A stretch of 30,978 nt of DNA from Trachelipus rathkii (taxonomy: Eukaryota; Arthropoda; Malacostraca; Isopoda; Trachelipodidae): NCBI GenBank assembly GCA_015478945.1, contig JABUQX010057038.1, positions 1 to 30,978 on the forward strand, read 5' to 3'. Each line of letters begins with the position of its first letter. The first letter of the stretch is position 1. Of this stretch, positions 12,634 through 24,111 are shown piece by piece. The position numbers and the translations under genes were made by a program. The notes beneath the pieces are model-generated. The model made no database searches. It had not been told where the DNA came from and saw only the letters and a program-made list of their open reading frames with translations.

Positions 12634-12656
12634 CAAGCTTCCGTTCTTGAAGCTTG
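12634..12656 (+). other. 8-bp hairpin CAAGCTTC/GAAGCTTG
   Basis: A perfect 8-bp stem with a 7-base loop (CGTTCTT). It is followed by repeated GTAGTAA units (about 12660-12680) and then a T-rich stretch from about 12683 to 12716. On the plus strand this order (stem, then T-rich) could end a short transcript, but no gene is recognised upstream. It is the longest perfect short-loop stem that I found outside the transposon. Confidence 0.5.
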
Positions 12657-12956
12657 TTCGGTAGTAAGTAGTAAGTAGCAGTCTTTGTTGCTTTTGTCTT
12701 TTTGTTTTCTTTTATATAAACCAAATAAAAAATTTTTAGATTAATTTTCTTATATAATATTCATTATTTCTTTAATAATATATATTTCTCCTTATCTAAT
12801 AAAATTAATTTAGTTATCCTTTCTATTATAGATCATGCAATTTAAGATACTGGAAGCCTTCTTTCACAAAAAGCAAATCTAAATCAATCCCAAAATATTA
12901 TAGATCTTTTTCTAAACTATATCTAGATTTAATAGAATTTATTCAAATTCTGCTGG

Positions 12957-13095
12957 TATATATTCCAATATATATATTAAGTATATATATACTATATATA
13001 TATATATATATTATATATATATATAAATATTATATATATAAATACTATAATATATATATATATCATATAATATATATATATATATATATTAATAA
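12957..13095. repeat. TA satellite array
   Basis: Near-perfect TA runs with occasional AA/TT interruptions. Just beyond it, TCCAGT-AGTA-ACTGGA forms a perfect 6-bp hairpin at 13127-13142. Confidence 0.9.
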
Positions 13096-13467
13096 AATCA
13101 TCATCTATGTTACTTTAATATGAGTTTCCAGTAGTAACTGGAGGGAAGGGTGACAAGTATGCACATATATACCAGAATTTCGATAGAGACGTTCATTTAC
13201 AAGCTTAATTAATGTAAGGCATAAATAAGTGATAGCGGGACCCCAACCCAGCTACCAAACTACTAACAAAGTCCCAAAATAAAATTTAAGATACACGTTT
13301 TTTTGGAAAAAACAATCACACCATGACCAAAAGACACTTATATCAAAAAGGCAATGTCAAATTTATAGTAATAGTTATATTATAAAACAATATCATAGAT
13401 TGAAAATTATCAAGAATAGGAAAAGAAAGGAGATGTGATCATATAACCAAATACACACTACACACAT

Positions 13468-13544
13468 TATAATATATATTAAATAATATTAATAATATAT
13501 ATAATATATCTATATATTATATATATATATATATAATATATATA

Positions 13545-13581
<37 letters not shown>

Positions 13582-13640
13582 TAATATAATATATATAATA
13601 TAAAATATATATACAATTATCTATAGTAGTGAAATATACA
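13468..13640. repeat. TA satellite array
   Basis: Long TA runs interrupted by AA/TT. The segment between this array and the previous one (13100-13467) is mixed, A-rich DNA with no supportable gene; 13641-14160 is likewise AT-rich without a gene apart from a short TA run at 13940-14005. Confidence 0.88.
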
Positions 13641-14159
13641 GATATATATTAATTTAATTCAGATATACCACCAATAGATACGTGTCCCTCATGAGATAGC
13701 AAGAGTTAAGGCACTGGTAAATATTAACTTATATATTAAATAGTAAAGTGAATATTTATTATATATTTATAATATTATATTAATATAACTAAAATTAACT
13801 AAAAAAAATAATTAAATTATTCATTTTGTAATATAATTTTTTTAATATGACTAATTTTAAAACAATATTAAATATATCCCTGTAAAAAGTAAAATATTCG
13901 CTACGATGCTATTCTCACGCCGCTTATGGCTTTACCTATATATATATATATATATACTATTATATAATATATTATAATATATACTAAATATATTATATAT
14001 TATATTGACCTTGTTTAGGAAATTGACTTATATCGAGAGGAAAGATAGTAATAGTATAAATATATGATGTGCCTAAATAGGCATTCTAGTAATTCTAGAG
14101 TACTTTCAACATCCTCATATCAAATAGTGTTGGAATTTATGTCGTCGAGTAGGAGGTAC

Positions 14160-14535
14160 CTCTACATCTCATCATCAATCCTCGCACTCTCTCTATCTCT
14201 CACTGTTATAATCTCTCTCTCTTCTCTTACTCTCTACTCATAATCTTATATCTACTCTATCTCTAAATCTATACTTACTCTCTTACCTATACTATCTCTC
14301 TCCATTCTATTATATTATATCATTCCCATCAACTCTATATACTCCTCTAATAATCTAATCTATCATTATGTAATCTATTTTAATTTAAATTCATACATTC
14401 CTCATCTCAGATAACCCATATATATTCTTCATCATCTATATCTACTCTACATTACTTCATAGTATACTATATCAATCTCTCTCTATCTCTATATATCTCA
14501 TAATACCTCTATAGTCTCTCTCTCCTCTTATATAA
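14160..14535 (+). repeat. degenerate CT-rich tract
   Basis: The top strand is strongly pyrimidine-rich, with repeated CTCT, CTCTAT and CATCT units and few G residues. It looks like a diverged (CT)n/(CTAT)n microsatellite merging into TA repeats on its right. Confidence 0.85.
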
Positions 14536-14800
14536 TAAAACATATATGAAATATAGATAATATTAATATAATATATAATATATATAACTATATAATATAT
14601 ATATAAGATATAGAGAGATATAAATATATAAATATATAATAATAATATAAGTATATACAATAAATATATATATAATTATATATTATAATATATATATATA
14701 TATAATATTATTACTTAATATATACTATATATATATAACCACATATATATATATATATATATAAATAATTAATATAATATTATATATATAGTATATATGG
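14536..14800. repeat. TA satellite array
   Basis: Imperfect TA/TAA repeats with no coding potential. The following stretch, 14801-15880, is AT-rich intergenic DNA with scattered TA runs; it includes the small hairpin GGGT-AA-ACCC at 15297-15306 and no supportable gene. Confidence 0.85.
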
Positions 14801-15882
14801 TGAAATCATAAAAGTAAAGTTACACTATCACGCATACATATCTCAGAAACTAAGATAATAGTACATAATATAAAATAAACAGATAACAATATAGACTTAC
14901 AGACAATGATAAATTTGTATGGGAATAAACTACACATAAATTAATATTTTTATTTATAATATTTTTATTTTTTTTATATATTAAATATAAAATTAATATC
15001 GCAAACAAGGTTTTTGGCTATTGAATATACATTATATAATTAATATATATATATATAAGATATATGTATAATATATATAAATATTATATATATATAATTT
15101 AATATTTATATTTCCTAATAAATGAATAGAATAAGATAAAATTACATATACATTATATTAGAGTAAAAACAAGAGTAGTCACATATGCTATATATCTATA
15201 TAACAAATAAATAAGTAGATAATATTATGGCAAACTATTATACTATATATATATTTTTTTAACTATACAATAATATACCTAGTTTATTAATATCCAGGGT
15301 AAACCCGACAAAAAATGCAATAATAAAGAGAGATGATACTAGTAAGATATCGGGGTCTCTCAGGCCTATATACTTATATAAATTATTATATACTGGGTAG
15401 ATATACGATCACGGAGTAGTAGGATAGTAGAGGACTTCCTGATATACGTTAATATCTCCTCCTATACGCTATCTGTCCCCATATATATATATAATATATA
15501 TACCTTCAGGCTCGAAATTTTAACCCACACTATATATATAAAATATATTTCATATTTTTTATATATATACCATAAATATTTATATATAGCATATAAAAAT
15601 AAAATAAAAATATTTTTATTTATTAACATTATAATTATGATTGATTATAATTATTATATCACTATTATATTATTTATCACATAACAATATTTCACCTATA
15701 TATAACGCAGATTTCCATATGGACATATATAAGTTATATTGATCATACGTTTTTCTTATTATACCCTATCTACGTTATAAATATATTATATATTAAGTAT
15801 ATTATATATATTATAAAACAAATATTATATAATAATACATAAATCAATCATAAAATCCTAATCTAGTATAAATATAGTGTAA

Positions 15883-16075
15883 TTAATATATATTAACAGA
15901 TATATCCGACAGACATCTAATTAGGTCAAGATAACGACTGCTGTTATAAAAACTGGATTTTCCCATATATGTTAGGCGTTGAGAGAAGATTTGATAGTGA
16001 TCGTCTTTATATTCATTAGGCAGTTTCCCACACATATCGCATACCGATAGAGCGTAAGCGAACAAGTCGAAATAA
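15883..16075 (-). CDS. candidate terminal exon, unknown protein
   Basis: Read on the minus strand, an acceptor-like CTTCAAATTGCAG ends at 16076. It is followed by an open frame beginning (S)YFDLFAYALSVCDMCGK and ending at a TAA at 15883-15885, about 63 residues. It holds a CDMC pair of cysteines and mixed polar and aromatic residues, with varied codons, in a stretch clearly less AT-rich than the surrounding TA repeats. The phase fits a donor at 16456 in the upstream exon-like piece, giving a join of LKT to SYFDL. The open frame also runs back to an ATG at 16119, so this could be a small independent frame. I do not recognise the family. Seen: frame and splice-like site. Inferred: that it is an exon. 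Confidence 0.35.
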
Positions 16076-16162
16076 CTGCAATTTGAAGAGTGTTTAAGTC
16101 TTTTTTTCACTCTTCTCATTGAACATACTTATTTTATTTTTTGTGCTTCAAATTGACATTAT

Positions 16163-16262
16163 ATTCTCTCTCTCTCTCTCATCTCTCACTATCATCTATC
16201 TCTCATCTCTTCATCTATCGTCTCTCTCTACTCTTCTCTCTACTTTCCCATTTCCTCCCCTC
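16163..16262 (+). repeat. CT-rich microsatellite
   Basis: Alternating CT with TATC and CATCT interruptions. If the neighbouring minus-strand exon model is right, this lies in the intron as a GA tract. Confidence 0.85.
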
Positions 16263-16455
16263 TTTATAAGTATTTTCCATATAACTACCTTGTAGTCTTA
16301 TCTAATATTCTTTCTGGTCAATTTATCAAAGCAGCTGCTGTGGATGTCAACCTCCATGTTTTTAAATTCTATTTTAATTCTATCAATAGTGGCATCCTGC
16401 GAGGTTAATGATCTTTTTGATGAACAAAAACACAGAAATGTTGAATTTTAAATAC

Positions 16456-16579
16456 CTAGTTTTTAAAGTTTCTACTACCCAATTCTTTTTTTTCATTTTA
16501 ATGAAAAAATTCGCACCAAGCGGGCATTGCCCTACTGAAGGAGAGGAGGTGAAATTACAAAGGAATTTCTTCCTACAAT
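16456..16579 (-). CDS. candidate internal exon, unknown protein
   Basis: On the minus strand a strong acceptor-like sequence, TGTTTTGTTCCCTCTTGCAG, ends at 16580. The 124-base segment after it is open (CRKKFLCNFTSSPSVGQ..., then a Lys run, then WVVETLKT) and ends at AACTAG|GTATTT. Joining to the acceptor at 16076 keeps the frame open. Three Cys residues and one NFTS sequon are visible. An overlapping plus-strand frame (16408-16662) covers the same bases and is probably its shadow. A perfect hairpin, GTTCCA-TTA-TGGAAC, lies upstream at 16616-16630. No family recognised; the alternative is a decayed transposon coding region. Confidence 0.3.
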
Positions 16580-16719
16580 CTGCAAGAGGGAACAAAACAG
16601 CTTCTTCAAATCATTGTTCCATTATGGAACGGTGTTGGAGATTTTACAACCAAAGAGGTTGAAGAATTTACACAAATTTTTATTCAAAAACAATGATTGA
16701 AATTCCACTCTCGCTTAGC

Positions 16720-16720
16720 A

Positions 16721-16758
<38 letters not shown>

Positions 16759-17024
16759 TAAATATATATATATAGATATATATCATGATTGAAAAAACAA
16801 AATAGAAAATAAAATAATTGAAAAAGCTATTTATAAATATAGAAATGGATAAATTAATAATACATTAAATAAATAAGATGGATTGTAATTTTATATAATA
16901 AAGTTATTTTTATGTTGTGGTATTATTATGTAAATGAATGTGCCTACGGTATATGCTTTGTGCCAAAACGAGAAAGATAAATAATAGAAAGATAGATAGA
17001 TAGAAGATGAGACTAGAAGAAATA

Positions 17025-17058
<34 letters not shown>

Positions 17059-17108
17059 GAGATTAACTAATATATATATTATATATGATTAATAATAATA
17101 ATATATAG

Positions 17109-17142
<34 letters not shown>

Positions 17143-17165
17143 TATATATAATAATCATTATATAT

Positions 17166-17196
<31 letters not shown>

Positions 17197-17265
17197 GATA
17201 TATATATATTATAATATACTATATATATAATAAAATAAATATATATATGCTAGATATATATATTA
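16720..17265. repeat. TA satellite with GATA array
   Basis: TA runs at 16725-16785 and 17065-17265 flank a mixed AT-rich segment that holds no gene. A GATA repeat is embedded (listed separately). Confidence 0.85.
17025..17057 (+). repeat. (GATA)n microsatellite
   Basis: About eight uninterrupted GATA units. A shorter, imperfect GATA run at 16990-17004 precedes it, so the array was probably longer and has been interrupted by GAAGATGAGACTAGAAGAAATAA-like sequence. Confidence 0.95.
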
Positions 17266-17267
17266 TA

Positions 17268-17270
<3 letters not shown>

Positions 17271-17310
<40 letters not shown>
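17271..17310 (+). repeat. (GA)20 microsatellite
   Basis: Forty bases of perfect alternating GA directly after a TA array. It is the longest perfect GA run in the window. Confidence 0.97.
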
Positions 17311-17313
<3 letters not shown>

Positions 17314-17531
17314 ATAACGATATGAATAAAAACTTGAATACTATAGAATCAAGTTATTTGGATTACTGCTACAATCGGAAACATTTGTTAATGTAATGTT
17401 GAAGAATAAAAGTTGATCTTTGAAATTAGATGCCTATGTTTTTATATCTCACATTTAATATAACATCTTAAGTATGTATTGATTTGAATTGGTAAAGAAT
17501 GTTATATAATTATAAAAGGCGACTATTATAA

Positions 17532-17622
17532 AATATATAAATATATATAATAATATATATATATAATATATGATATATATATATATATATATATAATAAT
17601 ATAATATATATATATAATATAT
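17532..17622. repeat. TA satellite array
   Basis: TA/TAA repeats; the minus-strand frame over it encodes only Ile/Tyr repeats and is an artefact. Confidence 0.88.
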
Positions 17623-17744
17623 AGACAGCGCTGTCACCTCGAACGCTCTATCTCATGAATTGGTGGTTCATTTACTACGAGTGCGAGAAAGGTAACTTGG
17701 TAAGGGGAAATCTATTACATTATTTCCAACCAATGTCGTGGATT

Positions 17745-17896
17745 TAGCAGTGGTATTGAGCAAATGGTAAGCTTAACTCTAAGCGTTGGTTTATACTGTC
17801 GAAGGAACTTCGCTTCTTCGGTTCCAAAGTCTTTGCATTCATGTGCTGGTGAGTAGCTAATTTTCTAGCCCATCTCGTGAACGCGGTTTCGAATCC
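17745..17896 (+). repeat. possible tRNA-derived SINE relic (pol III boxes)
   Basis: GGTTTCGAATCC at 17885-17896 is close to the internal B box of tRNA genes (GGTTCGANTCC). Upstream are two A-box-like candidates: TAGCAGTGG at 17745-17753 and TAGCTAA at 17854-17860. A standard tRNA cloverleaf cannot be drawn: the T-stem pairs poorly and no acceptor stem is seen. A tRNA-derived SINE head is the likeliest explanation if the boxes are real. A small stem, CGAAG-GAA-CTTCG, lies between them at about 17799-17811. Confidence 0.3.
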
Positions 17897-17929
17897 AGAT
17901 GGGCGGACCGTTCTTAATGCTAAAACATG

Positions 17930-18160
17930 AAGAAGAGAGAGAGAGGAGAGAGATGAGATAGCAAGGAGAGATGAGAGAGAGCGGAGGAGCCACTTGAATG
18001 AGAGGAGTCGAGTCAGAGAGAGGGAGGTAGAGTCGTAGATAGAGAGAGAGAGAGGAGAGAGAGAACGAGCGGAGAGTCTGTAGACCACGGGAGCCATACG
18101 ACGAGTCCTGAGAGAGTGGACTTCTGCTTGCATTACCGGAGGAGAGAGAGAGAGAGAGCG
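17930..18160 (+). repeat. GA-rich interrupted microsatellite
   Basis: Runs of GAGAGA alternate with GC-containing interruptions (GCGGAGGAGCC, GAGTCGAGTC). The 129-codon minus-strand frame over this segment is dominated by Ser and Leu from the CT complement and is rejected as a gene. The stretch 18161-18485 is mixed DNA with no supportable gene. Confidence 0.85.
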
Positions 18161-18489
18161 GAGATCTTTGCTGATGGTTCGCTATATAGAGGGTTGTTTC
18201 GTCGCTGGAGTCTTGGGTGGATGGTGTGGCACTACTGGGTTGTAGAGTGGAGAGTTGTGTCTATGTGCGGTGACTCGAGATAGTGTAATTCAATATGCCG
18301 TCAATCGTGATTAAGATGTTTTGCAGTGAAAAATCTCTTATTTGATGTACAATCTTTTGTTCGTTTGAAGTAGCTCAGACTGAGATCCCAATTACTCAGG
18401 TTTCTCGCTTCTGGCTCTCCTAGAGGAAATTATCTTGAATTTAAACGAGAAAAGAACTTGCTTAAGTTCACTGAGCTACTCATTGAATC

Positions 18490-18860
18490 TCATATATATA
18501 GGATATATATGAGAGAGTATTAATATAATATATATTATATATATATTATATAATATATATATATATATTATATATATTATATAATAATATATATTATATA
18601 TAGTTATATATTATGTGATAATATATATTATATATAAATAAATATATAACTACATAAAACTTTCATCACGTAGATATTATTAGAGTCAGTAATATTTAGT
18701 GAATTATCGAGATTAGATATATATATATTAGTATATATATATATAATATATAGGTATTATTGATCTCTCTATATTTATTGATAAATATATATATAATAAG
18801 AGTGATATGATATAATATTAGTATATAACTATATATATATATATAATGTAGGGCTATCGA
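18490..18860. repeat. TA satellite array
   Basis: TA repeats with interruptions around 18660-18715 and 18755-18780. No coding potential. Confidence 0.85.
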
Positions 18861-19022
18861 TTACGAGCAAAGACTCTATATTATTCAATAATTACTGATT
18901 ATTATAATATAATGATAGATCACAGGTAATTATATGAGTGCCACCAGACGTATCATTATGATACTTATATATTATTATATAATATATTAGTATTATTATT
19001 TTATAATTTCTTGCGCTTAGGT

Positions 19023-19036
19023 AGGGCTTTCGCCCT
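19023..19036. other. hairpin AGGGC-TTTC-GCCCT
   Basis: A perfect 5-bp GC-rich stem with a four-base loop in a 130-base GC-richer island (19008-19140). The island also has two TTCTAG copies near 19099 and 19113. No open frame or known RNA was recognised. Confidence 0.45.
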
Positions 19037-19169
19037 GTCGGTGAGTGGACCAGCTAAATTTCTTTTTCGGCCCAGAAACTTTTTGATCCTATGAGCAACT
19101 TCTAGAAAACATTTCTAGGCGCATATGGTTTCTGAATGCCAGAATATATGAGGCGTAGTTTAAAATAAT

Positions 19170-19184
19170 AGTGATATATATATA

Positions 19185-19227
<43 letters not shown>

Positions 19228-19680
19228 TATATATATATAATAATATTATATATATAATATAGTATTATATAATAATATACATTCTTACATCATTGATTAT
19301 AATTATATATATTATATATATAAATATAATATAATAATATATAATAATATAGGTAATTATATATATATAATAATATATATATGATATATTATCCATAACT
19401 ATTTTATATATATATATAACGACATACATATATATATATATTATATATGAGTATATAAGTATCTATATTTATAATAATGAGTATATATTAATATATATAA
19501 GTATATATAGTATATCATAATACTAGGTTTTATAATAATTAGGCAATATATTAAGAACAGTATAGATAGTATCAATAATACAGTAGTATGTACTATTATA
19601 ATATAATATTAGTATATATAAATTATACATTAATATTTATATTATATATTAATAATAATATATTATATATTAACATTAAT
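19170..19680. repeat. TA satellite array
   Basis: Long imperfect TA/TAA repeats. No coding potential. After it, 19690-20055 is mixed A-rich DNA with a 70-codon plus-strand frame (19692-19904) that has no recognisable motif and is not called. Confidence 0.88.
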
Positions 19681-20059
19681 TTTACACACAAATGATAAAA
19701 TCTATTATTATTATAACTGTGATTATTGATGTTCGTATCCTATCTAGTTATCGGATATCGAGGCGAAATTCACCACCTCCACGGCGAAACAACATAAAAC
19801 AAAATAAATTACAAAAACTATATATTAAGGACTTTCGAGAGAAATACCGCCTCTCCTCATTCAGGCTCGTAAACAAAACTTTATTAAAATTTAGGACAAA
19901 ATAGTTTGTTAAAATAGTGGTAGTTCAGTGTGAGTCTTTAGATGTTTCATAAAATTAGACATTTTTGAAAAAATTTTAAAATAATTGTAAAATCATTATT
20001 AAATTCTTAAATTAAAAAAGATCAAATAATTGTCTTTTGTGAGTGTCTATCACGGAATA

Positions 20060-21490
20060 TATATAAATATATATATATAATAATATATATATATATATAT
20101 ATAAATAGTAATATATTTATAGTATATATAAGCTATATATAATATATATATATATATAAGTTATATAAATATATAAATAATAAGTATTAATATATACTTA
20201 TATTACATATAGTATATTTATAATATATAATATATATAATAATATAATATATAATATACTATATATATTATAGTTATAAATCATATATATATATATAGTA
20301 AGCGCATATATAAATATATATAAATATGATATATATGATAATAATGATAATTATATATTAATATATATATATAAATATAGTATATAATATAGATATATAT
20401 ATGATATATATTATATATATTAATATATACTAATATATAAATGATATATATAATAATATAATATATATATATATAATAAATGATATATATATAAATACAT
20501 AATTGATGATTTAACCCGGAGGCAATAGATCAAGTTATACCTGATAATGTGTAATGTAAATTATCAATATATTATATAATATATATATATAAATATATAA
20601 TATATATATAAATATATATATATATTATATATATAATATAATAATATATACAAGATATATAAATATATATTATATATTGGATATGAATATATATAAATAA
20701 TATATATAAATATATATATATATAATATAATATATAGTAATATTATGTATATGATTATATATATATATATATAATATATATATAATAAATATATATAGAT
20801 ATTGATATATATATATATAATATAATATATATAAATAGTATACTATAATATATAATATAATATATTATAATATATAAATAATATATAGTTATTAATTATA
20901 TATAACGTTTCTAGCACTTCTAGCATGATAGAATATATATATATAAAAATATTACTATATAATAGTATATATATATATATATATTCTATAGCCCTATAAT
21001 TTTAAATGTATTATATATATATTAGTAATGAAAATTAAGATAATGAATATTATTATTATTATGGAATAAAATAATAACATAATATGATAATAATATAAGA
21101 TATTATATATGATATATAATAATCTAGCATATATCATCAAATAAATAAAATTAATACATAATAAATATATAATATAATAAATAATATATATATATATCTA
21201 TAATATTATATATATATAAAAATACTGTATATATATATACTAATATCCGATAATATAATAAATAATATTATATATATATATATAATATAATAATATCTTT
21301 ATATATAATGTAATTTATATATATAATTTAATATTATATCTATAATAATAATATATATATATATATATAGATAATATATATATTATATATATATAATATA
21401 AATATATATAAAATATATATAATATATATATATATATTATTAATATATAATATATATAATATATTAACTAAATGTCCAGCCATAGGTATG

Positions 21491-21532
<42 letters not shown>

Positions 21533-21985
21533 CTATATAATATATATATAATATATATATATAAGTATATATATAATACATAATAATATATATATATAAA
21601 TATATACTATATAATAATATATATATATATTATATTAAATAGTATATAATATATATATATATATATATAATATATATATATATATACATATATAAATATA
21701 TATATAATATATAACAATTATATAAATATATTATTATTTTATTATAAATATAAAAAATAAATAATATATGAAATAGAATATATATATAATTATATATATA
21801 TATACTATAATATATATATATATAACAATATATATATATAATATATTATAAATATCTCATATATTATATAATATAATATATAATATATATAATATATATA
21901 TTAATATATATAATACTATATAATATATATTATTAATATAATTAATATATATATATAACTATATATATATATATATAAAGTATAA
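20060..21985. repeat. TA satellite, longest in the window
   Basis: About 1.9 kb of nearly continuous TA/TAA repeat. The only notable breaks are small mixed patches near 20505-20565, 20905-20935, 20985-21060 and 21470-21490. Nothing in it can be a gene. It leads directly into a GA tract. Confidence 0.92.
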
Positions 21986-21992
21986 TATAATA

Positions 21993-22019
21993 AGAGAGAG
22001 AGAGAGAGAGAGAAGAGAG
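21993..22019 (+). repeat. GA microsatellite
   Basis: GA repeat abutting the right end of the long TA array, forming a compound (TA)n(GA)n locus. Confidence 0.95.
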
Positions 22020-22039
22020 GTAGGATTCCAAAGGCGTAA

Positions 22040-22110
22040 ATATTCTTCGTACGTTTTCGCCTGAACGAAAAAGTTTCGTTCTCTGTGGATTCCTCGTATG
22101 TTTTTTCGTT
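22040..22110 (+). repeat. imperfect direct repeat, about 48 bp apart
   Basis: ATTCTTCGTACGTTTTCG near 22039 recurs as ATTCCTCGTATGTTTTTTCG near 22088, differing at few positions. Between them is AACGAAAAAGTTTCGTT, a near-perfect inverted repeat. Overlapping minus-strand frames (21916-22119 and 21942-22226) read through the segment without known motifs. The segment 22128-22140 (ATGTTCTGGCCTG) matches a sequence near 28728, so this is probably a decayed dispersed repeat. The stretch 22141-22430 has no supportable gene. Confidence 0.5.
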
Positions 22111-22429
22111 CCGTAACACAAGGTAATATGTTCTGGCCTGGCCTTATATATTATTATATGAAGGATATGAAATCCTATGTACTCCATAGCATATAATTTA
22201 CTCTTAAGAACAGAGTAGAAAGGCAAATTTCCAATTAATTTTAGTTATTATAATTGATATTGCTAATTTTTTGTTTTCTTAAATTTTTATTTATAAATCA
22301 GTTTCTTTTTTTCACTTCAAATCAAAATGTACTAGTTTAAGATTAACTTCACATTAATTTATTTATCAAAAGACTTCAAATTTGGTAGGAGCTACCTTAT
22401 CCTACCCTACCCTATATATCGCCTGATTA

Positions 22430-22526
22430 TAATAAATATTAATAAGATTATAATATATATAATATATAATATATATATAATAATATATATAATATAATAT
22501 ATATAATATATATAATATATATAATA
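22430..22526. repeat. TA satellite array
   Basis: TA/TAA repeats directly upstream of a GA tract, the same order as at 17265 and 21990. Confidence 0.88.
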
Positions 22527-22533
22527 AGAAAAA

Positions 22534-22570
<37 letters not shown>

Positions 22571-22608
22571 AGAGAGAGCGAGAGAGAAGAGAAACGAGAA
22601 GAGCAGAG

Positions 22609-22663
<55 letters not shown>

Positions 22664-22678
22664 CCGAGAGAGATGAGC
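22527..22678 (+). repeat. long GA-rich microsatellite
   Basis: About 150 bases of GA with AAGAAG, GCGAG and CCGAG interruptions. The 111-codon minus-strand frame over it is a Ser/Leu repeat artefact. Confidence 0.95.
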
Positions 22679-22707
22679 AGGATATAACAGTATTTTTGGG
22701 AGAACTT

Positions 22708-22985
22708 GATATATATATATATATATATAATTATCATAATAATTCTATAATATATATAATAATTATATGTATAATAATAAAATAATATATATAATATAAT
22801 ATAGATAAAATATCATATATATATATAAATATATATATATGAATATATAAAAAACATATATATATAAGTATATATATATATATAATATATTTACATATAT
22901 ATATAAGAAATACTAAATATATAAATAATATAATAATATAATATATAAATAATAATAATAATATATATATATAAAATAATATATT
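22708..22985. repeat. TA satellite array
   Basis: TA/TAA repeats ending just before the left end of the hAT-like element. The minus-strand frame here is an Ile/Tyr artefact. Confidence 0.9.
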
Positions 22986-23037
22986 AGCCATTTAGATATG
23001 TTTAAGCCGAAATACCGAATACCGAATATCGCTAAAA

Positions 23038-23095
23038 GTATTCGGCCGAATACAGAATATTTGGCCGAATAATCACTTCGATATTCGGCCGAATA
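23038..23095. repeat. left subterminal palindrome cluster
   Basis: GTATTCGGCCGAATAC (23038-23053) is a perfect 16-bp palindrome; TTTGGCCGAAT follows at 23060-23070; TATTCGGCCGAATA (23082-23095) is a perfect 14-bp palindrome. The shared core is TTCGGCCGAA. Repeated sites near a transposon end are expected for hAT transposase binding. Confidence 0.75.
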
Positions 23096-23142
23096 GTATT
23101 CAAAGTCGGTTATCCATTTAGGGAAAAATAACGAAAACTTAC

Positions 23143-23302
23143 ACTGGTCAACAAAAAATGGTGAAATTTTCTTGGATAGACTTGTGTAGCATGATTAGTA
23201 ATTCGGAGTGCTAATTCCAAAATATCTGGCTTGCGACACATCCCGTTCGTGCAATCAGGATCCCTACTTTGCATATCCCACGAAGACAAAATCATGGTGC
23301 CA
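23143..23302 (-). CDS. exon-like frame 2 inside the transposon, unknown protein
   Basis: On the minus strand an AG at 23303-23304 is followed by 160 open bases reading (I)GTMILSSWDMQSRDPDC... to ...RKFHHFLLTS, ending at CCAGT|GTAAGTTTT, a strong donor match. It joins in frame with the upstream piece ending at 23398. The acceptor has only a modest pyrimidine tract. The peptide contains three Cys and no hAT motif I can identify. It may be a remnant of transposase or a captured host exon. Confidence 0.3.
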
Positions 23303-23397
23303 CTATCGAGCTTGTAAATAGACTATCTTCCCGCATATACACAGAGAGCATTTTAACTGGCGGTCGATATCGGAACATGTGGTAACTTTATACTTAC

Positions 23398-23597
23398 ATT
23401 ATGGATCCAATGACCTGGATGATCCCTTCATCCATCTGTAAAATGCAGTCGATGGTCCTCATGTCACCCAAGGTGAACTGACGATCTGTATAGAGTTGTA
23501 TTTGCCGAAGTGTTCTGAGCGTTGGCTTCCAGGTTTGCATAAAAAGGACTAACTGACCATGGCACATCAGAGACGATTTTATCGTAACAGAGAACAT
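23398..23597 (-). CDS. exon-like frame 1 inside the transposon, unknown protein
   Basis: A minus-strand open frame (ATG at 23597; the frame extends upstream to about 23650 without stop) reads MFSVTIKSSLMCHGQ... and ...FTLGDMRTIDCILQMDEG, ending at CCATAAT|GTAAGTATAA, a near-consensus donor. Splicing to 23302 keeps the frame: ...VIGSI joins IGTMIL.... Its composition and residue mix look coding. No DDE or ZBED signature was recognised, so the identity (transposase fragment or captured host exon) is open. Confidence 0.35.
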
Positions 23598-24111
23598 GAG
23601 TTGTGGAGTGAGATAGCCACTGAGCTTTTTGCTTTTTAATTGCCTATTTTAAAAATAGATTATTGCTAAATGGAAGGATCACTGGGCGACGTTACTTCAC
23701 TTTAATGCTAGTTTAGTGATGTTCCAATATGGCCAAGTAAATGGAATAATTTTGCCACTGAATCAGTGCAACATTTTTGATGCATCCCTCTTAGCACGTA
23801 TATGGATGGAGGAACTTTGTTCAAACAACTTTTAAGCATATCAAGTTCTGTTCAGCTGTAGAACGTCTGAATCTAATGCTATGCGTTTGCCATAGCTGCA
23901 TCTAAAGTTGTAAGCGTTGCAGCTGCCGTTGCTGAATGGTGAAAATGAGAGGATATGCTTCTGCAACTAAATAAAATCTTTAACAGACTTCTGACATAAT
24001 ATTGAGTCGTGAATGCATAGTTGCAACATTTGAATAAAACATGAAATTGATCCACCACGCTCCCTTAACCAGCTACCTTGTTAATTCTTTACGCCGGTTG
24101 TGGTCATTTCC

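Noticed and set aside
16408..16662. 84-codon plus-strand frame
   Set aside because: It overlaps the minus-strand exon model, which has better splice contexts; probably a shadow.
17840..17915. Complete tRNA gene around the B-box-like site
   Set aside because: No acceptor stem, and the T-stem does not pair properly; only a SINE-like relic is plausible.
17744..18133. 129-codon minus-strand open frame
   Set aside because: Much of it is Ser/Leu-rich sequence from the complement of a GA tract; no motif and no splice support.
22402..22737. 111-codon minus-strand frame
   Set aside because: It is the translation of GA and TA microsatellites (Ser/Leu and Ile/Tyr runs).
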